From: Streptomyces wuyuanensis
GTDB taxonomy: Bacteria; Actinomycetota; Actinomycetes; Streptomycetales; Streptomycetaceae
DNA: 56,280 bases
Direction: 5' to 3'
NCBI RefSeq assembly: GCF_900103455.1
Contig: NZ_FNHI01000021.1
Span: 1-56,280 of the forward strand
Shown in pieces: positions 1 to 6,382 of this stretch (position 1 is its first letter; every line of letters begins with the position of its first letter). The notes under the pieces were generated by a model. The model was not told the origin of the DNA. It saw only the letters and a program-made list of their open reading frames with translations, and did not search any database. The position numbers and the translations under genes are program-made.

Positions 1-42
1 GGCAGACGAGTCGGGCTGTACGCCGGGTTCTGTCGCCCGGTG
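1..42. repeat. attL: Left attachment core (attL), copy of rnpB 3' end
   Basis: These 42 bases are identical to 56239-56280. On the minus strand they contain GACAGAACCCGGCGTACAG, which matches the conserved 3' segment of bacterial RNase P RNA. This copy continues rightward into phage DNA, so it is the displaced 3' fragment and should not belong to a working gene. The host sequence to its left lies outside the window. Confidence 0.88.
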
Positions 43-236
43 TTGCGGGATCAGGGGCAACTCGCTGCGGCCTCGGTGACGCCCTCGTGACCTGCGTTCT
101 TATGAGTTCCGATCGGTTCCGATGCGGTGTAGATCGGAGGTGGATAGAGGGAAATCTGGGTGCCCCCCCGTCGCCCCCCGCCCCCCAATTACCCCCAGAG
201 AACCCCCAGAAGATGCACCCCCGCCAGGGCGTCTAC
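43..236. other. Non-coding left attachment arm
   Basis: I see no convincing gene here. It holds near-tandem copies of GTTCCGAT around 106-124, C-rich runs around 162-186, and two tandem arm-like repeats at 188-209. Such a stretch between core and first gene fits a binding region for integrase and its directionality factor. Confidence 0.6.
188..209 (+). repeat. Tandem 11-base arm-type repeats, left arm
   Basis: ATTACCCCCAG (188-198) is followed directly by AGAACCCCCAG (199-209). They match, in the same orientation and 11-base period, the pair ATTGCCCCCAG at 56164-56185 at the end of the integrase gene. After excision the two pairs would flank the core of attP, as arm-type sites of tyrosine integrases do. 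This role is inferred. Confidence 0.6.
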
Positions 237-280
237 AGCAAGAAGCCGCCCTCCGAGTGACCGGAGGGCGGCTTCTTGCT
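237..280. terminator. Perfect 18-bp hairpin, probably bidirectional
   Basis: Arms 237-254 and 263-280 pair without mismatch around the 8-base loop GAGTGACC. It lies just downstream of the minus-strand gene ending at 287 and would also insulate the prophage from host transcription entering from the left. Confidence 0.85.
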
Positions 281-286
281 CGATGT

Positions 287-514
287 CTACACGCCGAGCG
301 ACCCCGGCCGGTACTCCAGCCCGCGGCGGATGGCGTACCGCCGACGCTCGTTCTCCATGACCAGGACGCAGCTGCCGCACGCGGCTATCTCGTAGACGTC
401 CCCTGAGGGCGTGGTGATGTCATCGATGCGCGTGACAAAGACATCCCGATCGGCGCACCGGAAGCAGGAGCCGGGCTTCCAGCGGTACAGGGCAAGGATC
501 ACGTCGGGCGTCAT
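287..514 (-). CDS. Small zinc-ribbon-like protein
   Basis: A 75-residue protein of unknown function. It has two cysteine pairs, CFRC near residue 18 and CGSC near residue 47, spaced as in a small zinc ribbon. The ATG at 514 was chosen over upstream starts because GGAG stands six bases before it. It reads towards attL and ends at the strong hairpin 237-280. It is probably an independent accessory gene of the left end. Confidence 0.6.
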   Translation of the reverse strand: MTPDVILALYRWKPGSCFRCADRDVFVTRIDDITTPSGDVYEIAACGSCVLVMENERRRYAIRRGLEYRPGSLGV

Positions 515-807
515 GGCCGTCTCCGTCAGACCGAGCAGGCGACGAGGGGGCGTCGCAAGGGGGGACTGCGTAGGCGCGTGGGAAGGCGCTCGATGTTGCT
601 CATGTCCAAGGGCTGCAGGTAGCACGCCGTCATTCACCCCTTTGAGTGAACAGATGTTCGATTCATTCAAACTACAGGTCGCCCTGCGGCATATGCCACA
701 CCGCCACAGGGCCTGACCTCCCTCGCCGGGGCGGCGCCCTTGCCTGCTCTACGCACAGGCCGGGCCCGTCCGTCGCGCCAACTCCTTGATCGAATAATGC
801 CTCAAAT
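515..807. promoter_or_regulatory. Divergent intergenic region with inverted repeat
   Basis: No gene is evident. Around 632-648 the arms TTCAC and GTGAA face each other, with further TTCATTCA-like half-sites near 661-669. The two flanking genes diverge, one encoding an XRE protein, so this may hold its operator. The operator role is inferred. Confidence 0.4.
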
Positions 808-1077
808 TTGCTGCTGACTTATGATCTTGATCTGGCTGAGCGTTCTGGGGTGCCAGCCGATCAGCCCGAGTGGATCCTCGACTCCCGTCGGCGGATCGGC
901 CTACGTGTCCGTGACGCCCGCATGTACGCCGACCTGACCCAAGAACGCCTTGCCCATCGGGCCGGCATCGACCGGTCGACGGTGCAGCGGATCGAGGCCG
1001 GCGAAGAGATGAAGATCAGCCACCTTCTGTTGATCGCGCGTGAGCTTCGGATCCACGTGGCCGACCTCCTTCGTTAG
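808..1077 (+). CDS. XRE-family HTH regulator
   Basis: A protein of up to 89 residues with a single XRE/Cro-type helix-turn-helix: a GLRVRDARMYADLTQERLAHRAGID-type core near residues 31-55, then STVQRIEAGEE. There is no second domain, so it is a DNA-binding-only regulator. The start is uncertain: 808 is TTG, and a GTG near 850 would give a normal-looking N-terminus about 14 residues shorter. A perfect 18-base palindrome lies 56 bases downstream of the stop and could be its target. The gene it controls is not clear. Confidence 0.75.
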   Translation: MLLTYDLDLAERSGVPADQPEWILDSRRRIGLRVRDARMYADLTQERLAHRAGIDRSTVQRIEAGEEMKISHLLLIARELRIHVADLLR

Positions 1078-1132
1078 ACGGCGCGTTAACGGTCACTCAC
1101 CCGATGGCCGGAACGCAACCTTCCGAAACGCG

Positions 1133-1150
1133 GTAACCAGCCCTGGTTAC
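1133..1150. promoter_or_regulatory. 18-base palindrome GTAACCAGCCCTGGTTAC
   Basis: Eight-base arms pair perfectly around CC, an operator-like symmetry. A related GTTAAC lies at about 1085 and GTAAC at about 1158. A second symmetric site, CACTAA-GGGAG-TTAGTG, is at 1215-1231. Together they suggest a regulatory cluster in the gap 1078-1389, which otherwise has no gene. Confidence 0.5.
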
Positions 1151-1320
1151 GGATCTGTAACTTCCTGTTCGATGATTCAGTAAGGGTTGCCTTCGAACCT
1201 GCACGAATCTCAGCCACTAAGGGAGTTAGTGCAGGTCAGAACGTTGCACGGGGTTGCACGCATGATGCCCGGATAGGGGGCGTCTTGGGTGGCCCTTTAC
1301 CTGGCGCACATGTGCCAGTG

Positions 1321-1352
1321 CCCATTCGCGCCATTGCCCATTCGCGCCATTG
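1321..1352 (+). repeat. Perfect tandem 16-base repeat (two copies)
   Basis: CCCATTCGCGCCATTG occurs at 1321-1336 and again at 1337-1352. It abuts the terminator at 1352-1387. Two exact 16-mers in tandem are iteron-like, but two copies alone do not show an origin. Confidence 0.6.
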
Positions 1353-1387
1353 CCGCCCGCCGCGGTCCGCCGAACGCGGCGGGCGGC
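1352..1387 (-). terminator. 13-bp GC hairpin after minus-strand gene
   Basis: Arms 1352-1364 and 1375-1387 pair perfectly around a 10-base loop. The stop of the minus-strand gene lies at 1390, so this is its terminator. Confidence 0.75.
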
Positions 1388-1389
1388 GG

Positions 1390-1617
1390 TCATGGGGTGG
1401 GGGGTATGTGGCGCCGGCAGGACCTGGGGAACCAGGTGAACGTCCGGTCGGCGATGCGCAGGAGTCGAGGCTTCAGGTCGACGGCGGTCTGCGCGGTGAG
1501 GACGATGCCGCAGTGGACGCAGTCCATGCCGCGGACCTGGCGCTGGGTGAGGCTGCCGATCGGGGGTAACGGCCGGCCCTCTTCGCTGCTGGTCGTGGCG
1601 CGGGTACTCTCCGCCAT
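1390..1617 (-). CDS. Small Cys-containing hypothetical protein
   Basis: A 75-residue protein with the segment GMDCVHCGIVLTAQTAVD around residues 30-47. A single CxxC and the central hydrophobic stretch suggest a metal-binding or folded small domain of a type common in Streptomyces accessory DNA. AGGAG stands just before the ATG at 1617, which decides the start. It diverges from the small GntR gene at 1775. Function unknown. Confidence 0.65.
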   Translation of the reverse strand: MAESTRATTSSEEGRPLPPIGSLTQRQVRGMDCVHCGIVLTAQTAVDLKPRLLRIADRTFTWFPRSCRRHIPPTP

Positions 1618-1698
1618 GGCGACTCCTGCTAGTCGTCCGCGCCCCGGGGCCGGTGACAGCCGGCTGCCGGGGTCTCTCTCGTGCAGCGTACCCGTTCT

Positions 1699-1717
1699 GC
1701 TGCATACCGCTGCATAC
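1699..1717 (+). repeat. Direct repeat GCTGCATAC, period 10
   Basis: GCTGCATAC at 1699-1707 and 1709-1717 is followed by AGCAGC, giving partial dyad symmetry with the preceding CTGCTG. It lies between two divergent genes, one a GntR-type regulator, and is a candidate operator for both. Confidence 0.45.
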
Positions 1718-1774
1718 AGCAGCACACCGCTTCCTGCCACTGCGCGCTGCTGCGGTCAGCCCTACGTTCGCAGT

Positions 1775-2038
1775 GTGGGCGAATCGGACACCCCGGGCGT
1801 TGACCACACGAGCCACGTGTACGTGTACGTGCAGGTCGCGGACCGGATCGCAGGGCAGATCGCGTCGGGCAGGATCCCGGCGGGGGCGATGCTGCCCGGG
1901 GAGCGGGCGCTGATGGCCGAGTACGGCATCGCGCTCCACACCGCCCGGCGTGCGGTACGCGAGCTACGGGATCGCGGCCTCGTCATCACCGTGCCGGCGA
2001 AGGGGACGTTCGTCGTCGAGCAGCCACCCGCCGACTGA
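1775..2038 (+). CDS. Single-domain GntR-family regulator
   Basis: About 87 residues from the GTG at 1775. It contains only the winged-helix DNA-binding domain of the GntR family: YVQVADRIAGQIASGRIP near residues 18-35, LPGERALMAEYGIALHTARRAVRELRDRGL, then the wing VPAKGTFV. The effector domain found in KorSA-like proteins is absent. It lies opposite the minus-strand gene at 1390-1617. It might compete with, or help, the full-length GntR protein at 34850; that is speculation. Confidence 0.8.
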   Translation: MGESDTPGVDHTSHVYVYVQVADRIAGQIASGRIPAGAMLPGERALMAEYGIALHTARRAVRELRDRGLVITVPAKGTFVVEQPPAD

Positions 2039-2063
2039 CAGTCCCTCCCGCTAGCCTTGCCGT

Positions 2064-2231
2064 ATGAGTGGGGGGCGTAGCGCGGCTGAGGTGAATGCGG
2101 AGATCCGGGCGCTGTGGGCGTCGGGCAGCCTGGCGTCCGAGGACCGGGGCCGGTACCACCAGCTGGTGGTCGAGTGGGCGCGGGCGGTCGACGCTGAGCG
2201 GTTCGGCGGCGAGCAGGGGCTCGCGGCTTAG
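2064..2231 (+). CDS. 55-residue hypothetical protein, probably leaderless
   Basis: Starts at ATG 2064 with TAGCCT seven bases upstream and no Shine-Dalgarno, the arrangement of actinobacterial leaderless transcripts. The product is a helical peptide with a Trp-rich centre (IRALWASG and VVEWARAVD). A terminator follows directly. Function unknown. Confidence 0.6.
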   Translation: MSGGRSAAEVNAEIRALWASGSLASEDRGRYHQLVVEWARAVDAERFGGEQGLAA

Positions 2232-2236
2232 TTCGT

Positions 2237-2277
2237 CCCGCCCGTCGGGTTCTGTCCCCGTGGGGCCGACGGGCGGG
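2237..2277 (+). terminator. 12-bp hairpin
   Basis: CCCGCCCGTCGG (2237-2248) pairs with CCGACGGGCGGG (2266-2277). It follows the stop at 2231 of the 55-residue gene and has no U-tract, as is usual in Streptomyces. Confidence 0.7.
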
Positions 2278-2352
2278 TCCGAGTGCCGCGCCCAGCCAGG
2301 AGCGCGAATGGGAAGCCCCAGTGTCTCAGGCTGCGCTGACAGTCGGGGGTGG

Positions 2353-2550
2353 CTACGGCCAGCTGCTCAGCTCGGCGCCGGTGGTCTCGTCGACGAGGGT
2401 GATGCGGGCCCCGGGGATGCTGCCGCGCTCGCCGATCCAGGCCCGGTACTTCAGGTCAGCAGTGGCGCGGCTCTGCCACCAGCCGTGTGCTGCGGGCCGG
2501 CCGTCGAGGGTGAGGGTGACGTGGTAGCGCGGCAGGTCTGGGGCGGGCAT
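2353..2550 (-). CDS. 65-residue hypothetical protein
   Basis: A short beta-rich protein: YHVTLTLDGRPAAHGWW, then KYRAWIGE, ARITLVDETTG and a final SSWP. I believe such proteins are widespread in Streptomyces genomes and phages without a known role. It faces the plus-strand gene at 2584. No CxxC motif or membrane segment. Confidence 0.65.
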   Translation of the reverse strand: MPAPDLPRYHVTLTLDGRPAAHGWWQSRATADLKYRAWIGERGSIPGARITLVDETTGAELSSWP

Positions 2551-2583
2551 GCGGACAGGATGCCACCACGTATGCTCGAACGC

Positions 2584-2937
2584 ATGTCCGGTCGTCCGCG
2601 TGCTGAGCGCATCGTCCTCCTCGAGGGCCTACGCGACTGGCTCGCCTACCAGCTGCGCCAGACCGAACGCACCCTCGCACAGCTGCGCGCCGAGGAAGAC
2701 GAGGAGCGGCGGCGGCTGGAGGCGGAGCGGATCGCCGGGTCGTGGAAGTTGCAGCCCGCCCGCGTCACCGGCGCCCAGCCCATGCTCCACCGCGCCGACT
2801 GCCGCCTGTACAAAACGCAGCTCGGCTACCTCGACCGCGAGCACGCCGCCGTGGCGCTCGAGGAATTCCCGCGGCTGGAGATGTGCCAGATCTGCGCGCC
2901 ATGGGGCAGCCTCGGGCTGCCGGCGCCAGAGGGCTGA
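2584..2937 (+). CDS. DUF6233-like hypothetical protein, probably leaderless
   Basis: 117 residues. The N-terminal half is a charged coiled coil (residues 15-50). The C-terminal half has HRADCRL near 79 and MCQIC near 102, so a Cys/His metal site is likely. The layout resembles Streptomyces DUF6233 proteins; I am fairly but not fully sure of that. TATGCT seven bases before the ATG and the lack of a Shine-Dalgarno indicate a leaderless message. Function unknown. Confidence 0.7.
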   Translation: MSGRPRAERIVLLEGLRDWLAYQLRQTERTLAQLRAEEDEERRRLEAERIAGSWKLQPARVTGAQPMLHRADCRLYKTQLGYLDREHAAVALEEFPRLEMCQICAPWGSLGLPAPEG

Positions 2938-2954
2938 CAGTAGAGTCCGACGCC

Positions 2955-3200
2955 ATGCCGTACAGGAAACGTCCCCAGCTCCCGGAGTCAGTGCGCGAAG
3001 CGATCCTTACCGATGTCCAGCTCCTCCATGAGGCGAGCATCGCAGCCGAGCGCCTGTTCAAGATGCGCGTACACCTTGCTGTTGAACAGGGCCTGACCAC
3101 CCAGGAACTCGCCGATCGATTGGGCTGCTCAGGCCAGACGGTCCTCAACTGGAGAGCCCAAGGCGCGAAGTACCTCGCCGAGAAGCAGGGGGGCAGCTGA
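2955..3200 (+). CDS. Small HTH protein
   Basis: 81 residues with a clear helix-turn-helix near residues 47-68 (LTTQELADRLGCSGQTVLNW). TAGAGT lies eight bases before the ATG, so it may start its own leaderless message although it also lies 17 bases after the preceding gene. It probably binds DNA. Two hairpins follow. Confidence 0.72.
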   Translation: MPYRKRPQLPESVREAILTDVQLLHEASIAAERLFKMRVHLAVEQGLTTQELADRLGCSGQTVLNWRAQGAKYLAEKQGGS

Positions 3201-3207
3201 CGCACGA

Positions 3208-3238
3208 GCGCCCTCCCCGGTGAGGTCGGGGAGGGCGC
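3208..3238 (+). terminator. 11-bp hairpin
   Basis: GCGCCCTCCCC (3208-3218) pairs with GGGGAGGGCGC (3228-3238), just after the HTH gene ending at 3200. Confidence 0.75.
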
Positions 3239-3246
3239 AAGATGGG

Positions 3247-3279
3247 GCGTCCCTGCCCCGTCGCATGGGGCAGGGACGC
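3247..3279 (+). terminator. Second tandem 13-bp hairpin
   Basis: Arms 3247-3259 and 3267-3279 pair perfectly around a 7-base loop, nine bases after the first hairpin. Together they form a double terminator. Confidence 0.65.
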
Positions 3280-3313
3280 GGGGCCAGTCTGGCACGAGGG
3301 GCTGACAGGGGGC

Positions 3314-3400
3314 GGGGTTTCCCCTAACGTGGCAGTGCGGCCCTCGCAGTTCGCACTGCCCCTTCGGGGGTTGAAGCCTTCGGGCCTCCGAGGGCCGCGC
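3314..3400. other. Structured non-coding stretch with mutually exclusive hairpins
   Basis: GGCAGTGCG (3331-3339) can pair with CGCACTGCC (3352-3360). The overlapping GCGGCCCTCG (3337-3346) can instead pair with CGAGGGCCGC (3389-3398). A GGGG-TTT-CCCC hairpin precedes them at about 3314-3324. There is no gene here. Competing stems suggest a small RNA, an attenuator or a protein-bound site. Role unknown. Confidence 0.4.
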
Positions 3401-3418
3401 CTATATGCTGACGCAGCG

Positions 3419-3449
3419 ATGCCCCCGCCACTTCGACTGGCGGGGGCAT
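3419..3449. terminator. 12-bp perfect hairpin
   Basis: Arms 3419-3430 and 3438-3449 are perfect inverted repeats around CTTCGAC. It lies 11 bases beyond the stop of the minus-strand gene at 3461 and ends the late/serine-recombinase transcript. Confidence 0.75.
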
Positions 3450-3460
3450 CGTTGGTGCGG

Positions 3461-4357
3461 CTACTTCTCGTCGTCCGCGTGGTGGCCTACCCACTCCACA
3501 CCGGACACGACACCAGTGCTGGCGGTGCCGACGAAGCTGGGCGCCCATCCGTCGGCGATGAACTTCGCTGCGGCGGCTGGCGGAACCCATCGGTTCCCTC
3601 GGGCCGGGTCGGACATCCAGGTAGCCAGCCCGTCAGCGGTGGCGAACACGGGGCTGACCGGGGAGCCCTCGCTCACGGTCTCCCACAGCTGCCAGCCATC
3701 ACCCTCCGGCGGGCCGGTCGGCTCCCACGCTTCGGCCTCGGCTCGCTGCCCCTCGTACTTCTCCAGGCTGGCGTGGCCCCCGCACGTCGAGCAGGTGTCG
3801 TCGACGCCCTCCCGCTCGCAGCGGGCGCGGATCGCGACGCTGGCGTTGATGGCGTCGTGGCCAAAGCCTCGCAGGGACCACTCGTTGACCTGCTCGGCAG
3901 TCGGCGTAACGGCAGGCTCCTTCTTCTGCCAGCCCGCACCTCGGCTCCAGGTGTGGGTGAAGTCGTGGAGCCTTCCGGCTTCGACAAGTGCGTCCACGTC
4001 TTCCTGTGAGAGGTGGTGCAGCCACCCGCTGTTGAAGTGGTCAGCGAGCCGCTGCGCCTCGCGCTGGAGCGCGGCCTCGCCGGTGCCGTAGAAGTCCGGC
4101 GCGTTGCTCAGGTTGCGCTCGGCGAACTCCCGCACGGCCGGGCTGTCGTGCCGCCACGGTGTCGAGCCAGTGCTGGCTGGGTCGAACGGCAGCTTGCCGT
4201 ACCAAAGGTCGTACAGGTTCTGCGCCTGCGGCGAGTAGCCACTCGTGCAGTCGGGGCACTTCTCCTCGTCGAACCGGTCGGGCATGAGGAACCCCTGCCA
4301 GACCTTGTTGAGAGGCCAATCGAAGTCGAGGGCGACTCGACGTACTTCTCGTCCCAT
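3461..4357 (-). CDS. Actinophage-type conserved hypothetical protein with zinc motifs
   Basis: 298 residues beginning MGREVRRVALDFDWPLNKVW. I recognise this N-terminus from many actinobacteriophage and prophage proteins of unknown function. CPDC at about 34 and CSTCGG at about 190 look like metal sites, and the rest is rich in Trp and acidic residues. The ATG at 4357 starts one base after the stop of the serine recombinase, with AAGGA inside the end of that gene, so the two are translated together. No enzyme motif is visible. Confidence 0.8.
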   Translation of the reverse strand: MGREVRRVALDFDWPLNKVWQGFLMPDRFDEEKCPDCTSGYSPQAQNLYDLWYGKLPFDPASTGSTPWRHDSPAVREFAERNLSNAPDFYGTGEAALQREAQRLADHFNSGWLHHLSQEDVDALVEAGRLHDFTHTWSRGAGWQKKEPAVTPTAEQVNEWSLRGFGHDAINASVAIRARCEREGVDDTCSTCGGHASLEKYEGQRAEAEAWEPTGPPEGDGWQLWETVSEGSPVSPVFATADGLATWMSDPARGNRWVPPAAAAKFIADGWAPSFVGTASTGVVSGVEWVGHHADDEK

Positions 4358-4358
4358 A

Positions 4359-4928
4359 TCAGTTCCTTTCCAGGTAGCGGTAGATGGTGGTGCGGGCGAC
4401 GCCGAGCTGTTCGGCGATGTCCTGCACGGTGTGCTTGCGCTTGCCGTCGTCGCCCAGCTCGTCGTACATCTGTTGGGCGAGCTCGGCCTGCCGGGGCTTC
4501 AGGGCGGCCTTCCGTCCGCCGACCCGTCCGCGCGCCCGGGCGGCGGCGAGCCCGTCCCTGGTGCGCTCTGCGGTGAGAGCCCGCTCGAACTCGGCGACAG
4601 CCCCGAGGATGTGGAAGAACATTCGCCCCTGCGGCGTGCTGGTGTCGATCGCCTGATGGAGCACGACCAGGTTGACGCCCTGCTTCTGTAGTCGCTCCGA
4701 CAGTTCGATGAGGTTCTTCAGCGAGCGGCCGAGCCGGTCCAGCTTGGTGATGACGAACTCGTCGCCCTCGCGGGCGACCATGAGCGCCTTGTCCAGCTCG
4801 GGCCGGGAGGCGAGCTTGCCGGACGCCTTGTCGACGAAGATCTGACCGCAGTTGGCCTCGCGGAGCGCGTCCTCTTGCGCGTCCGGATTCTGGTCCCGGG
4901 TGGAGACCCGTCCGTATCCGATTCTCAT
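4359..4928 (-). CDS. Small serine recombinase (resolvase/invertase type)
   Basis: 189 residues, the usual size of Tn3-resolvase and Hin-type enzymes. The nucleophile is Ser9 in GYGRVSTRDQN. The conserved arginine segment ITKLDRLGRSL is at 60-70, the long E helix lies around 108-130, and a C-terminal helix-turn-helix (DIAEQLGVARTTIYRYL) is at about 168-186. It lacks the large C-terminal part of serine integrases, so it should resolve dimers or invert a segment rather than integrate the phage. No paired invertible segment was found by eye. TACAGT six bases before the ATG suggests a leaderless start. Confidence 0.93.
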   Translation of the reverse strand: MRIGYGRVSTRDQNPDAQEDALREANCGQIFVDKASGKLASRPELDKALMVAREGDEFVITKLDRLGRSLKNLIELSERLQKQGVNLVVLHQAIDTSTPQGRMFFHILGAVAEFERALTAERTRDGLAAARARGRVGGRKAALKPRQAELAQQMYDELGDDGKRKHTVQDIAEQLGVARTTIYRYLERN

Positions 4929-5131
4929 GGCTTCACTGTACTGATTGACAACCCTTTTCGCTACATAGTTGGGGACACGAGTTCTCGTCAGATTCGTCCT
5001 GCAGTAACGCAGTTGGAGCGACACCCGTCGACAGACACTCGTTACCGGACACCGCCGATAGCCCATAGTCCGTGCCGCCCCGTACCCTGGCTTCTGCTGC
5101 GGCGCCCGACCGTAGCGGCGAGGAGGGGACC
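4929..5131. promoter_or_regulatory. Upstream region of serine recombinase, possible recombination site
   Basis: About 200 bases without a gene. The stretch is less GC-rich than its surroundings, with ACGAGTTCTCGT symmetry near 4977-4988. Small serine recombinases often act at a res-like site just upstream of their own gene. No clear set of 12-base paired sub-sites could be assigned. Confidence 0.3.
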
Positions 5132-5188
5132 ATGCGACGCGACCCGAACTGGGACTACGACGACTCCGGCTGGGGCGTCACCGCCTGA
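5132..5188 (+). CDS. Possible 18-residue peptide
   Basis: ATG 5132 has a strong GAGGAGGGG three bases upstream and the frame encodes MRRDPNWDYDDSGWGVTA, followed 16 bases after the stop by a hairpin. The ribosome binding site and terminator make it a plausible microprotein, but length gives no independent support. Confidence 0.3.
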   Translation: MRRDPNWDYDDSGWGVTA

Positions 5189-5204
5189 CCCCGCACAGCA
5201 GAAG

Positions 5205-5230
5205 GCCCCCACCGCCGAAGCGGTGGGGGC
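5205..5230. terminator. 11-bp hairpin with CGAA loop
   Basis: GCCCCCACCGC (5205-5215) pairs with GCGGTGGGGGC (5220-5230) around a stable CGAA tetraloop. It lies just beyond the last minus-strand late gene (stop at 5235) and also ends any plus-strand message from 5132. Confidence 0.8.
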
Positions 5231-5234
5231 TCTG

Positions 5235-5366
5235 TCATTCCTCCGGTACCGGGTCCGGTGGCTGTGGTTGTTCGGGGACGTGGCCCATGTCGACGAGCGT
5301 CTCCAGGTCCGCGGCAGACTCATCCACCCGCCGCTGCACGGGACGCTCGGAGGGAAGGTCGGTCAC
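5235..5366 (-). CDS. 43-residue acidic peptide ending the lysis operon
   Basis: The GTG at 5366 overlaps the stop of the collagen-like gene (GTGA) and AGGAGG lies five bases upstream. The product is a short acidic, proline-ended peptide (VPEQPQPPDPVPEE). The coupling and the terminator right after it argue that it is translated. Function unknown. Confidence 0.6.
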   Translation of the reverse strand: MTDLPSERPVQRRVDESAADLETLVDMGHVPEQPQPPDPVPEE

Positions 5367-6025
5367 GTCAGCCTCCTGTACGCGGCGGTTGAGGCGAACA
5401 GCCCGGCGCCGAGGAGCCCGCGGCCGTCGTCTGGCGGTGGCGCCCCGTCCCGTCGGCAGACGAGAGCGTCCGGGTCGCCCTTCGCGGGCTGCCAGCTGTA
5501 GCCGGTCGGGCAGGCTTGTCCGTCGGCACCGTCCCGTCCGTCTTCGCCCGCGGGGCCGCGTTCGCCCCGGGGCCCGGCCGGTCCGGGTTCTCCCTGCGGT
5601 CCCGGGGGTCCTGCCGGGCCGGCTTCTCCGTCGGAACCATCGGTGCCGGGAGATCCGGGTGCGCCGGTCTGACCGACACCATCCGTGCCATCCGTGCCCG
5701 GGGAACCGGAGGGGCCGGGCGGCCCTGTGGGGCCAGCCTCTCCAGGCGGCCCGGACGGGCCCGGCTCACCACGCTCTCCCGGCGGACCAGACGGGCCGAC
5801 GTCGCCGCGACTACCAGGCTTCCCCGCCACGGGCGTGCCGCCCAGCTCCTGCACCTGCTGGGCCAGCGCGTCGCGCGCCATGTTCGCGGTACGCAGATCC
5901 TGGGCCAGGCCCTGCATGGTGATGACCAGCCACGCGAACGCAGCCAGACCGATTGCGACCGCCACAGCGAACGCCACGTCCGAGCGCCGGCGGTGCGCTG
6001 GTGTGGTGCTCTTGTGTCGTGTCAC
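5363..6025 (-). CDS. Membrane-anchored collagen-like protein of the lysis region
   Basis: 220 residues. A basic N-terminus and one membrane helix (about 17-37) are followed by a short helical linker (40-62). Then come about 33 Gly-X-Y triplets (71-169) with a single break near 116-118. The C-terminal region has Cys172 and Cys190 in CPTGYSWQPAKGDPDALVC. A trimeric collagen rod anchored in the membrane and reaching into the wall is likely. It overlaps the gene before it by 4 bases and the 43-residue gene after it by 4, so it belongs to the holin/endolysin operon. Role unknown: a lysis accessory, a surface adhesin in the lysogen or a virion protein. Confidence 0.85.
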   Translation of the reverse strand: MTRHKSTTPAHRRRSDVAFAVAVAIGLAAFAWLVITMQGLAQDLRTANMARDALAQQVQELGGTPVAGKPGSRGDVGPSGPPGERGEPGPSGPPGEAGPTGPPGPSGSPGTDGTDGVGQTGAPGSPGTDGSDGEAGPAGPPGPQGEPGPAGPRGERGPAGEDGRDGADGQACPTGYSWQPAKGDPDALVCRRDGAPPPDDGRGLLGAGLFASTAAYRRLT

Positions 6026-6369
6026 GCTCCTGCCCCCCGGGCTTGGATGTAGACGGTGAGGAGCAGCATCAGTACGGGCGCGACGATGGCGCTGAACAGC
6101 AGCCGCCTGTCGGCGGCGCGGCGGTCAGCGGCCTTCTGCTCGTCCTGCCGCTTCCTCTCCGCTTCCTGCTCGCGTGCTTCCTCAATCACCTTGATGCGCT
6201 CGGCCAGCTGAGCAGCAGCCGTGTCGCGGGCTTGCTGCTCGAGCTGGTACCGCTCCATGGAGACTTTGCTGTCGAGCCGTGTGCCCAGCTCTCGGAAGTC
6301 CTCCTTCAGATCTTGGCGGACGTCTTCGAGGCGTCTCATCACCTCGCCGAGAGTCGGGTCGTTCGGCAC
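6022..6369 (-). CDS. Coiled-coil membrane protein, holin-like
   Basis: 115 residues: a long charged coiled coil (10-85), then one C-terminal membrane helix (about 89-108, LLFSAIVAPVLMLLLTVYI). Proteins of this shape beside the holin in actinophages are often called second holins or membrane lysis proteins. It follows the holin by 13 bases and overlaps the collagen-like gene by 4. Confidence 0.75.
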   Translation of the reverse strand: MPNDPTLGEVMRRLEDVRQDLKEDFRELGTRLDSKVSMERYQLEQQARDTAAAQLAERIKVIEEAREQEAERKRQDEQKAADRRAADRRLLFSAIVAPVLMLLLTVYIQARGAGA

Positions 6370-6382
6370 GCGCTATCTCCAC

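Noticed and set aside
1185..1215. TTCGAAC motif resembling a tRNA T-loop
   Set aside because: The flanking bases do not pair as a T-stem and no acceptor or anticodon stem could be drawn.
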